31,306 nucleotides of DNA from a virus. Both the position numbers and the translations under genes were made by a program. The stretch is from the IMG/VR virus record IMGVR_UViG_3300043469_001000, positions 1-31,306 of that record; one strand, written 5' to 3'. The first letter of the stretch is position 1. Every line of letters begins with the position of its first letter. Below the pieces are notes generated by a model. It was not told the DNA's origin, did no database searches, and saw nothing but the letters and a program-made list of their open reading frames with translations. Positions 9,022 to 15,986 of this stretch are shown here, in pieces.

Positions 9022-9831
9022 ATGGCAGAAATGACAAATACAACTAAGGTGCAAATGCAAACCGCACCAAAACAAAATGATTTCCCAACAGAAACCATTG
9101 AATTACCATCACAAGGATTGGTTTACCCAGAAGGACACCCATTAAGAAAGGGTACGATTGAAATCAAATATATGACAGCAAGAGAAGAAGATATTCTTGC
9201 ATCACAAAATCTTATCAAAAAAGGTATAGTTTTAGATAAATTATTTGAATCGGTTGTAGTTGAGCCAGGTGTAAATCCAAATGATATTTATATTGGTGAT
9301 AAGAACGCTATCCTTTTGGCAACTCGTATTTTAGGATATGGTGCTGATTATGAAATAGAAATGACTGACCCTTTTACTTTAGAAAAGCAAGCAGTAACTA
9401 TTGATTTGGGTAAAGTTCAAACAAAAGATATAAATACTGATGTTTTAAATTCAGAAAATACATACAAATTTATATTACCTTCTGATGGTAAAGAAATTGA
9501 ATTTAAATTACTTACGCATGGTGATGAGCAAGAAATAACAAAAGAAACACAGGCTTTAGAAAAATTAAATAAAAACGCATCTACTTCATATGATGTTACA
9601 ACTAGATTGAAGTATATGATTAAATCCGTTGATGGTAATACTGATAGAGGATTTATAAATAGATGGGTGTATAATGGGTTCTTAGCAAAAGATACAAAGG
9701 CTTTTAGAAAGTACGTTAAGGAAATAAGTCCTGATTTGGATTTAACATTCCAATTTACATCACAAATAACTGGTGAATCGGAGGCGCTGGATATACCCTT
9801 CGGGATTAACTTTTTTTACCCTACCGCTTGA
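9022..9831 (+). CDS. T4 gp26-like baseplate hub / tail assembly protein
   Basis: 269 residues. The N-terminus has FPTETIELPSQGLVYPEGHPL and GTIEIKYMTAREEDIL, the hallmark of the T4 gp26-type baseplate family (T4_baseplate, PF12322 from memory), then LLATRILGYGADYEIEMTDP and a C-terminal KYMIKSVDG region. In T4 the order is 26-51-27-28-29 (tape measure); here this gene also lies just before the tape measure, the usual place for tail assembly chaperones. The last codons (after residue 265) run over a T7 tract and then stop, while a conserved-looking extension continues in the +1 frame (see 9818-10021), so a second, about 332-residue product is likely. Molecular role, chaperone or hub part, is inferred. 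Confidence 0.85.
   Translation: MAEMTNTTKVQMQTAPKQNDFPTETIELPSQGLVYPEGHPLRKGTIEIKYMTAREEDILASQNLIKKGIVLDKLFESVVVEPGVNPNDIYIGDKNAILLATRILGYGADYEIEMTDPFTLEKQAVTIDLGKVQTKDINTDVLNSENTYKFILPSDGKEIEFKLLTHGDEQEITKETQALEKLNKNASTSYDVTTRLKYMIKSVDGNTDRGFINRWVYNGFLAKDTKAFRKYVKEISPDLDLTFQFTSQITGESEALDIPFGINFFYPTA
9811..9817 (+). other. Putative programmed frameshift site (T7 tract)
   Basis: The zero frame reads AAC TTT TTT TAC CCT ACC GCT TGA. Skipping one T (+1), or slipping back two on the T run (-2), continues as TTT ACC CTA CCG CTT GAT, joining the gp26-like protein to the downstream reading frame. The position, shortly before a stop and upstream of the tape measure gene, matches the general layout of tail assembly chaperone frameshifts known from many tailed phages, although the lambda case is -1. 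Confidence 0.5.
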
Positions 9832-10021
9832 TTATAGGATACAATTACATTCTCAAATTTGGGAGATGGTTCAGTTCAGTAATGGATTTACTTGGTCTGA
9901 AGTTTACCATATGCCTGTATATTTAAGAAGGTTTTATTTCAATAAATTAGTTGAAATGAAGAAAAAAGAAGCTGAGGAGATGAAAAAAGCTCAAAGTAAA
10001 TCGAAAGTGAGGATGCGTTAA
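9818..10021 (+). CDS. Small gp51-like / tail assembly chaperone extension, probably made by frameshift
   Basis: The frame encodes TLPLDYRIQLHSQIWEMVQ, then FTWSEVYHMPVYLRRFYFNKLVEMKKKEAEEM and a basic tail (67 codons). The MPVYLRRFY-type motif is seen in small proteins that follow gp26 in marine T4-like phages. No ATG gives the whole conserved part: the first ATG (9866) would remove the LPLDYRIQLH segment, and the upstream GTG at 9773 would require a 59-nt overlap and an unlikely Arg-rich start. Expression as a C-terminal extension of the 9022 gene through the T7 tract is therefore the better reading. The stop codon lies inside the following terminator stem. A separate 51-residue protein from 9866 remains possible. 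Confidence 0.6.
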   Translation, partial: TLPLDYRIQLHSQIWEMVQFSNGFTWSEVYHMPVYLRRFYFNKLVEMKKKEAEEMKKAQSKSKVRMR

Positions 10022-10034
10022 TCCTCACTTTTTT
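10004..10034 (+). terminator. Rho-independent terminator overlapping the end of the gp51-like frame
   Basis: An 11-bp stem, AAAGTGAGGAT (10004-10014) with ATCCTCACTTT (10021-10031), a 6-nt loop, then T residues. The TAA stop codon (10019-10021) is within the loop and stem base. Confidence 0.88.
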
Positions 10035-10042
10035 ATTATCCA

Positions 10043-10051
10043 ATATTTATA
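10043..10051 (+). promoter_or_regulatory. Candidate phage (late) promoter motif ATATTTATA for the baseplate operon
   Basis: A perfect copy that ends 20 nt before the ATG at 10072 and comes just after the terminator at 10004-10034. No further copy lies in a gap until 18695, so it could drive the whole 10072-18676 gene series. Confidence 0.55.
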
Positions 10052-10071
10052 CAATATAAAAGGATAAAACT

Positions 10072-10284
10072 ATGTCTAAAGAAAAACAACCCGTAGAAGA
10101 AGGACTATTTGGTGCAGCTAAAAAATTTACTGATGCATTTTTTGATGGATTAAAAACAAACGCCGTTAATAGAGCATTAGAACAAGCGAAACAAAACAAA
10201 TTTCCGCCTGATGTAATTGATAGTATGGAAAGAATTGAGAATGAAAGACAAAGACTTTCACAACTCATTAAAAAGTATTCATAA
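10072..10284 (+). CDS. Hypothetical 70-residue protein before the tape measure
   Basis: A charged, apparently all-helical small protein: VEEGLFGAAKKFTDAFFDGLK, then an ALEQAKQNKFPPDVIDSMERI segment and a helical end, NERQRLSQLIKKYS. No signal peptide, membrane segment or catalytic motif is visible. It is first in the tightly packed baseplate operon, 18 nt before the tape measure ATG, with an AAGGA stretch upstream of its own ATG. Position suggests a tail assembly or tape-measure-associated role, as for T4 gp28-like small proteins, but no similarity is claimed. The reading frame is supported by context and spacing. Confidence 0.7.
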   Translation: MSKEKQPVEEGLFGAAKKFTDAFFDGLKTNAVNRALEQAKQNKFPPDVIDSMERIENERQRLSQLIKKYS

Positions 10285-10302
10285 TACGCAATTTTTGAAT
10301 AA

Positions 10303-12933
10303 ATGGCAGACCAAGAAAAAGATTTAAGGAGAAGGGCTACGATACTTAAAGAAATTGAAGATCGTGAAAAAGCTATTGCGGCAGCAAGAGCAAACTCTGC
10401 CCTAAATCAAAATTTATTAAACAGGTATTTAGTTATTCAAGAAGAAAAAACTAAAAATGCAGCCAAAGAACTAAAAAAATTAAATCAGGAAAGATTAGAT
10501 GGTGCAAAAAATGCCGAAGAAATCAATAATAGCTTGACTGGTCTATATAAAAATTTAAGTAAATTTGAAGCAGATAGAATTGCAAAAACTCAAGAAAGTA
10601 ATTCACTAACACAAGACCAAGTAACTAAGATTGATAAATTAGCATCTATTAATAGAGATATTGCAAAACTAACAATTGAAGATGTTCAGCAGCATACTGC
10701 ATTACTAAATCAATATAGGGATATAGAAGAAAGTATAGGAATAATATCCTCAGAAGACCAGATTATTTTAGATAATTTAGCAGCACAAAATACAATGGCT
10801 GCTAGTTATGGCAAAATGACAAAAACTCAAAAACAATTTTTAGAAAAACAATTAGCTGTATATGATGGTATAAAAGATACAATTGGTGGCATATTAGAAA
10901 CGGCGAGTCTATTAACATCCAATTTGATGGGTGCTATGGGAGCGGCTGTTATGGGTGTTGGTATGGGATTGGATAAGTGGGGTAAGAGTGTTAGAAGTTT
11001 TGGAGGGTATGTAGATTCAGCACAAATATCAACATTTGCTTTGGGATTTGCATTTAAAGATGCAGAAGAAACAGCAAAAGGATTATCTAAAGAATTTGGT
11101 GGATTAAAAGATGTATCATTTAGTACTCAATTAAATGCCAACTTAATGGCAACTAATATGGGTATTAGTGGTGCTGAGGCTGCAAATGTGGTTGGTAACT
11201 TTGCAAGAATGAACGAAGGTTCTGCCGCAACTGCTATGGATATGGCGGCAACTACAAAAGCAATGGGTAAAGCAGCTGGTGTTCCTATTGATTCTTTAAT
11301 GAAAGATGTTGCTGGTTCATCAAAAGCGTTTGCAGAATATGGTAAAGATGGTGGATTAAATATAGCTAAGGCAGCAGTAGCAGCAGCTAAGTTAGGTGTT
11401 GGTATGGATTCATTAACTAAAGTAACTGATTCTCTTTTAGATTTTGAAACATCTATTAATAGTGAAATGGAATTGGGAGCTATGTTAGGTAAACAACTTA
11501 ACTTAGATAGAGCAAGGGGATTGGCATATGAAGGAAATATTGGTGGGGCTGTAAAAGAAACATTACAACAATTAGGTGGTATAGAAGAATTCAATAAAAT
11601 GGATATCTTCCAAAAAAGGAAAGCAGCAGAATTATTGGGATTATCGGTTGATGAATTCCAAAAGATGGCAGCTAATTCTGATAAGTTAAACGATGATGGT
11701 ACTGTACAATTATCTAAGTGGGATTCTATATGGGAAACTATGACGGGTATTGCAACGGGTCCATTAGGTAAGATAGTAACTGGATTTGGTAGTAGTTTAA
11801 TTGCAGTTGGTCAAATGGGAACTGGATTAAGTTCTTTGGGAGTTAATATGGGTGGTATAGTTAAATCATCTGCAGAATTTGTAAAAAATATAGTTAAAGC
11901 TGGTGCTAGTAAAGTGATGGGTATGCTTGGTAAGGGTGGACCTGCGGAATCTGCATCTCAATTTGCTGGTGGTAGTTTTTCAAAAGGAAAAGAATTACTT
12001 GCACAACGAAATGCTGCAGCAGGAGCAACACCAGCCGCAGCAACAACACCAGCAGCAGGTGGTGGGGGAGCTGACCAAGCTAATAAATTTGGAAAAATAA
12101 AAGCAAGTGATTTAATAAAAGGAGCGGCCGCATTATTAATATTAGCAGCAGCACTTTGGGTATCTGCTAAAGCATTCCAAGAGTTTGCAACTGTTAAATG
12201 GGAAGATGTTGGTAAAGGATTGGTTGGATTGGTTGGATTGGCAACAATAGCTTATGTATTAGGAAAGGCACAGGGTGAAATGATTAAAGGAGCTATCGCA
12301 GTAGCATTATTAGGAGTGGCATTGATTCCATTCGCATTTGCTATGAGTTTAATAGCTGGATTGGATATTGGTTCTGTATTAGCAGCAGCAGCTGGATTGG
12401 TAATATTTGGAGGAGCTGTATTTGCATTAGGTGCATTAATGTTTACTGGAGTTGGTGCATTAGTATTTGGAGCTGGTTTATTGGCGTTGACAGGATTGGG
12501 AATTGCGTTAATAGTATTAGGTACGGGATTAACAATGGTTGGTAGTGGATTCTCAGCAATATCATCATCACTACCGGCTATAATGGAACAAATATCAGCA
12601 GTATCTCAAATAGATTATATGCCAATTTTAGGATTAGCAGGAGCATTAAGTGTATTGGCATTTGCATTAGCAGCTGTTGCTGTTAGTGGTATGTTAGCAT
12701 TACCTGCTTTAATGGCATTAGGTTTAGTTGCCGGTGGAGCAGCTATGTTATTTGGTGGTGGTGAAGGTGGTGATAAGGGAGATAGAACTGGTGAATTAAT
12801 AGATGAAATAAAAGGTTTAAGAGCAGATTTAAGTTCTGGTAAAATATCCGTTCATATGGATGGACAAAAAGTTACATCAAAAATATCATCAATAGTTGAT
12901 AAAGGTAGTTCAAATTCATATGGTAAAAGATAA
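10303..12933 (+). CDS. Tail tape measure protein
   Basis: 876 residues. The first 190 residues are highly charged and coiled-coil-like (EKDLRRRATILKEIEDREK, KELKKLNQERLDGAKNAEE). A Gly/Ala/Met-rich middle follows, and then a long hydrophobic stretch (about residues 606-822) with several membrane-like helices such as KGLVGLVGLATIAYVLG and GLLALTGLGIALIVLGTGL. The end is a short hydrophilic tail (VHMDGQKVTSKISSIVDKG). This layout (coiled coil, then hydrophobic helices) and its place between tail assembly and baseplate genes are typical of tape measure proteins, which set tail length and are ejected first. At about 0.15 nm per residue it would predict a tail of roughly 130 nm (inference). T4 gp29 is shorter (590). 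The next gene starts only 2 nt after the stop. Confidence 0.88.
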   Translation: MADQEKDLRRRATILKEIEDREKAIAAARANSALNQNLLNRYLVIQEEKTKNAAKELKKLNQERLDGAKNAEEINNSLTGLYKNLSKFEADRIAKTQESNSLTQDQVTKIDKLASINRDIAKLTIEDVQQHTALLNQYRDIEESIGIISSEDQIILDNLAAQNTMAASYGKMTKTQKQFLEKQLAVYDGIKDTIGGILETASLLTSNLMGAMGAAVMGVGMGLDKWGKSVRSFGGYVDSAQISTFALGFAFKDAEETAKGLSKEFGGLKDVSFSTQLNANLMATNMGISGAEAANVVGNFARMNEGSAATAMDMAATTKAMGKAAGVPIDSLMKDVAGSSKAFAEYGKDGGLNIAKAAVAAAKLGVGMDSLTKVTDSLLDFETSINSEMELGAMLGKQLNLDRARGLAYEGNIGGAVKETLQQLGGIEEFNKMDIFQKRKAAELLGLSVDEFQKMAANSDKLNDDGTVQLSKWDSIWETMTGIATGPLGKIVTGFGSSLIAVGQMGTGLSSLGVNMGGIVKSSAEFVKNIVKAGASKVMGMLGKGGPAESASQFAGGSFSKGKELLAQRNAAAGATPAAATTPAAGGGGADQANKFGKIKASDLIKGAAALLILAAALWVSAKAFQEFATVKWEDVGKGLVGLVGLATIAYVLGKAQGEMIKGAIAVALLGVALIPFAFAMSLIAGLDIGSVLAAAAGLVIFGGAVFALGALMFTGVGALVFGAGLLALTGLGIALIVLGTGLTMVGSGFSAISSSLPAIMEQISAVSQIDYMPILGLAGALSVLAFALAAVAVSGMLALPALMALGLVAGGAAMLFGGGEGGDKGDRTGELIDEIKGLRADLSSGKISVHMDGQKVTSKISSIVDKGSSNSYGKR

Positions 12934-12935
12934 CG

Positions 12936-15674
12936 ATGGGTAAGACAATAGAAGAATTATTTAAGACCAAAGTGTTAGCAGATGGTAAAACCGCTGAGCA
13001 GAAATATGATATCCGTAATAGTAAGGATTTGCCTATAAGTGCTAACACTACGGTATTATTACAACCATCGTTTAGAGTAGCAACGGCACTAAGAAGAAAA
13101 ATATCAACAACAAAAGGTGAGAGTAGATTAGAAGAAGAAACAAGTGGATTACGAATAATAAATAAATTATCAGCACCCTTAATATATGGTACTGATATAT
13201 TTAAATTTCAAAAAAAATCAACTAGATTAGTTGAAATAATGAAGGATAGTGTAAATTCCAATAACCCACAAGATGCTGGTATTGTTGGCAACTTCCTTAA
13301 AAAAGCAGAAAACTTTGGATTAAAAGTTGCAGGTAAATTGGGTATTGCTTTTCCTGAATCAACTATACCAACTAAGATTTCATTAAACCCAGATTTCAAA
13401 GCAGGTAAAGAACCTGATACAATGATTACTCTTGCTAAAATCAAAAACGATTCAAAAGGTAATTTAATTGGACAAGTTTTAAAGAATAGTGCAAGAGGAA
13501 CTCCTAAGCAAATTGGTAATCAATTATTGGGAGCAGGTATAAATTTACTTAAAGGTGAAATAAAGAAAAAATTATTTGGAGCACCTAAGCAGGGTGCACA
13601 AAACTTAGCAGGTAAAAGTGAGCAAGAAGTACAATACGATAGTTCAGGAAAATATTCAGATACAGTAAATCCAATTGATGAGGATTTCTTTAAAAGAAAT
13701 GACCTTTCATCGGTTTTAGTTGCACAAGAAACAAAAGCATTGGGTGGTGGTTCTTCTGTTAATAAAAAAATAGATGAATTAGTACCAAAATCAAAAGGAT
13801 TAGATATTACTGGTGGATTATTTTCAAGTGTTAGTGATAAGTTAAAAACAGCAACGGCCGATGGAAGAATTAAATTAGCAGCTGCACAAAAGCAAGGACA
13901 GCAAGCAATATCAGATGGTAAAACACAAATAGGTGATACTAAAAAAGATGCGGCTGCAGGAGCTAAAGATGCTAAGATTACTTATTCATCTACAATAGAT
14001 GCTAAATCAACTGATATTAAATTAAGAAATGATTTATCATCAAAACTTGATTCAATAAATGTATCAAACGAAGCAGAAAAATCTAAAGGAGCGGTTGTAA
14101 CTAAACCGGGTGTACCTGAAGCGCCAGCTGATTTATCCGTTGCTGGTAAAAAACTACCAGTTAAAAATCCATTTGCATCTATATCAGAAAAAATAGATTC
14201 TACAAAAAAGGAAGCAACTGCAAAATTAGAACAGGGTAGAAAAGAAGGACAACAAAGACTAGCAGGAAAGGATGATAAAGCAATAGCAGCTGGAGTTGAA
14301 TCAAAAAATGATGGTAAAACAAAATATTCTGATACGGTTGATGAAACTCAAGATGATGTTGCATTAAGAAATGATTTATCATCTAAATTGGCAGCTTTGA
14401 ATGCGGCATCTTCAACATTAAATACAAGCGCAACATCTGCAACTAGAGAAGCAGTTGGTATAACTACTTATTCATCATTAAAAGATGGACAAACTCCTAA
14501 AGTAACTTTAAAAACAAAATATGGTATTGATAGTAATGATAAATCTGATTTTGTAAATGAAAACACTCAATATAAAGGTAGTTCGTTGAAAGTAGGGGAT
14601 TCTACATTAGATGATTATGATTTTGTAACTTTAAAATTTACATCAATTGCAAAGGGAGAATCTGTAAATTTTAGAGCAACTCTATCTGGTATTACTGAAA
14701 CTACAACACCAACTTGGGATTCCGCTAAATTTATTGGTTCACCATTTCCATATTGGACTTATACTGGTATAGAAAGAAGTGTATCTTTTAATTTTAAAGT
14801 ATATTCAACTACACCTTTACAGCATATAGCAGCTTGGCAAAGATTAAACTTTTTAACTTCTTTAGCATATCCACAGGCATATAACAAAGGTATAGCTGTG
14901 ATAGCACCATTTCTTAGAATTACTATTGGTAATTTATATAAAAATAAAGAATGTTTTATTTCACAATTATCATATACTGTTGATGATAATGGTACTTGGG
15001 AAGTTGGACCTACTGCTGGTATGGGAATGGCTGATAATGAAACATTTACGATAAACGCAGAATCTACAACATTAAACAATTATAAATTACCTAAAGTAAT
15101 TGATGTAAGCGTAACATTGAATTTAGTAGAATCAAAAAGTAGTACTCAGAATGGTTATTTATATGGATTTGATAAGTTACCAAGAGTTCCAAAAGTTAGT
15201 ATCGAGACCACAGGAAAATCAGCTGAAATAGCATCTGATGCAAATACCAAAAATAGTGTATCGCAAACAGAAGCTACAGTTAATACATCAGCGGCAAAAG
15301 AAACCACAGTAAATACTGCAGCAAAAATAAATAATCCTGGACAATCAACTGCAACATCTACGCCAATTGGTACTGATGCTAAAAAAATAGAAGAAGCTAA
15401 AGGTGGAACAAAAATAGAAGAAGGAGCTAAACCAAAACAACCAATACCAGCAGATGACCCAGTAAAAGGAAAATTTGTTAAAACATATGTAACTAAATCT
15501 CCTCCCCAAAGTTCGTTATTAATATACACAAAACCAAATGCAAAAAAACCTGGTCAATTTATTGCAACTGCTTATTTAAATGGAAAAGAAGTTGTATATG
15601 CAACGGGTAAAGATTGTACCACAAGCGAAGCAGCTGTAAAATTTTTAGAAAATGCTGAACTTAAATCATTATAG
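12936..15674 (+). CDS. Baseplate / tail-tube junction protein (gp48/gp54-like core) with internal repeats
   Basis: 912 residues. Residues about 560-735 look like the tube-like fold of baseplate-tube junction proteins: YDFVTLKFTSI, VNFRATLSGITETTTPTWDS, FIGSPFPYWTYTGIERSVSFNFKVY, LNFLTSLAYP, VIAPFLRITIGNLY and a YTVDDNGTWEV strand. The N-terminal 240 residues are mixed, and residues about 240-500 hold three degenerate repeats ending in YSDTVD...LRNDLSSKL. The C-terminal 110 residues follow a Lys/Ala/Thr-rich linker. T4 gp48 and gp54 are only 320-364 residues, so this protein is greatly expanded. Its place after the tape measure, before LysM-like and hub proteins, fits a T4 48/54 role. Assignment rests on pattern recognition of the core only. 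Confidence 0.7.
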   Translation: MGKTIEELFKTKVLADGKTAEQKYDIRNSKDLPISANTTVLLQPSFRVATALRRKISTTKGESRLEEETSGLRIINKLSAPLIYGTDIFKFQKKSTRLVEIMKDSVNSNNPQDAGIVGNFLKKAENFGLKVAGKLGIAFPESTIPTKISLNPDFKAGKEPDTMITLAKIKNDSKGNLIGQVLKNSARGTPKQIGNQLLGAGINLLKGEIKKKLFGAPKQGAQNLAGKSEQEVQYDSSGKYSDTVNPIDEDFFKRNDLSSVLVAQETKALGGGSSVNKKIDELVPKSKGLDITGGLFSSVSDKLKTATADGRIKLAAAQKQGQQAISDGKTQIGDTKKDAAAGAKDAKITYSSTIDAKSTDIKLRNDLSSKLDSINVSNEAEKSKGAVVTKPGVPEAPADLSVAGKKLPVKNPFASISEKIDSTKKEATAKLEQGRKEGQQRLAGKDDKAIAAGVESKNDGKTKYSDTVDETQDDVALRNDLSSKLAALNAASSTLNTSATSATREAVGITTYSSLKDGQTPKVTLKTKYGIDSNDKSDFVNENTQYKGSSLKVGDSTLDDYDFVTLKFTSIAKGESVNFRATLSGITETTTPTWDSAKFIGSPFPYWTYTGIERSVSFNFKVYSTTPLQHIAAWQRLNFLTSLAYPQAYNKGIAVIAPFLRITIGNLYKNKECFISQLSYTVDDNGTWEVGPTAGMGMADNETFTINAESTTLNNYKLPKVIDVSVTLNLVESKSSTQNGYLYGFDKLPRVPKVSIETTGKSAEIASDANTKNSVSQTEATVNTSAAKETTVNTAAKINNPGQSTATSTPIGTDAKKIEEAKGGTKIEEGAKPKQPIPADDPVKGKFVKTYVTKSPPQSSLLIYTKPNAKKPGQFIATAYLNGKEVVYATGKDCTTSEAAVKFLENAELKSL
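13650..14396 (+). repeat. Three degenerate repeats of about 112 residues in the baseplate protein
   Basis: The shared end motif YS-x-T-(V/I)-D...D-x(2)-(L/K)RNDLSS-(K/V)-L occurs near 13650, 13980 and 14325 (spacing about 330-345 nt). Copies 2 and 3 also share F(S/A)S(V/I)S(D/E)K and a GQQ-containing Lys/Gln-rich helix about 50-90 residues before the end motif. Low-complexity, probably coiled or disordered. Confidence 0.7.
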
Positions 15675-15677
15675 AAA

Positions 15678-15971
15678 ATGCAAAGTAGATATTATAATTT
15701 AGAAACTAAAAAAACTCACGATGGTAGGATAGTATATAGACCAAAACTATATCCTAATATTCCATTAAGAGATGATGATGTCTATGTAATGACTGAATTG
15801 GGTGATAGGTTGGATACATTAGCATTTCAATATTATCAAGACCCAACACTTTGGTGGATTATAGCATCAGCAAATAATATACATGATGCGCCATTAGGAT
15901 TTCCAGAAGCAACTGTATTAAGAATTCCATTGAACTATATAGAAATAGTATCGGATTTTACAAATAATTAA
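15678..15971 (+). CDS. LysM-like baseplate protein (gp53 / P2 gpX type)
   Basis: 97 residues. After a short N-terminal part with VYRPKLYPNIPL, residues 42-84 form a LysM-like module: GDRLDTLAFQYYQDPTLWWI, ANNI and the closing LRIP. This is the shape of the LysM-like segment in T4 gp53 and of small tail protein X in P2-type phages, which bind within the baseplate rather than free cell wall. It is much shorter than T4 gp53 (196). It starts 3 nt after the upstream stop and 15 nt before the hub gene, within the baseplate operon. Role as a baseplate wedge or hub clamp is inferred. Confidence 0.8.
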   Translation: MQSRYYNLETKKTHDGRIVYRPKLYPNIPLRDDDVYVMTELGDRLDTLAFQYYQDPTLWWIIASANNIHDAPLGFPEATVLRIPLNYIEIVSDFTNN

Positions 15972-15986
15972 AATTAAATAAAGTTT

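Noticed and set aside
9811-9817. The T7 run as a simple sequencing error fusing two genes
   Set aside because: Cannot be excluded, but the overlap layout and place before the tape measure match a known regulatory design, so it is reported as a frameshift candidate with raw-read checking advised.
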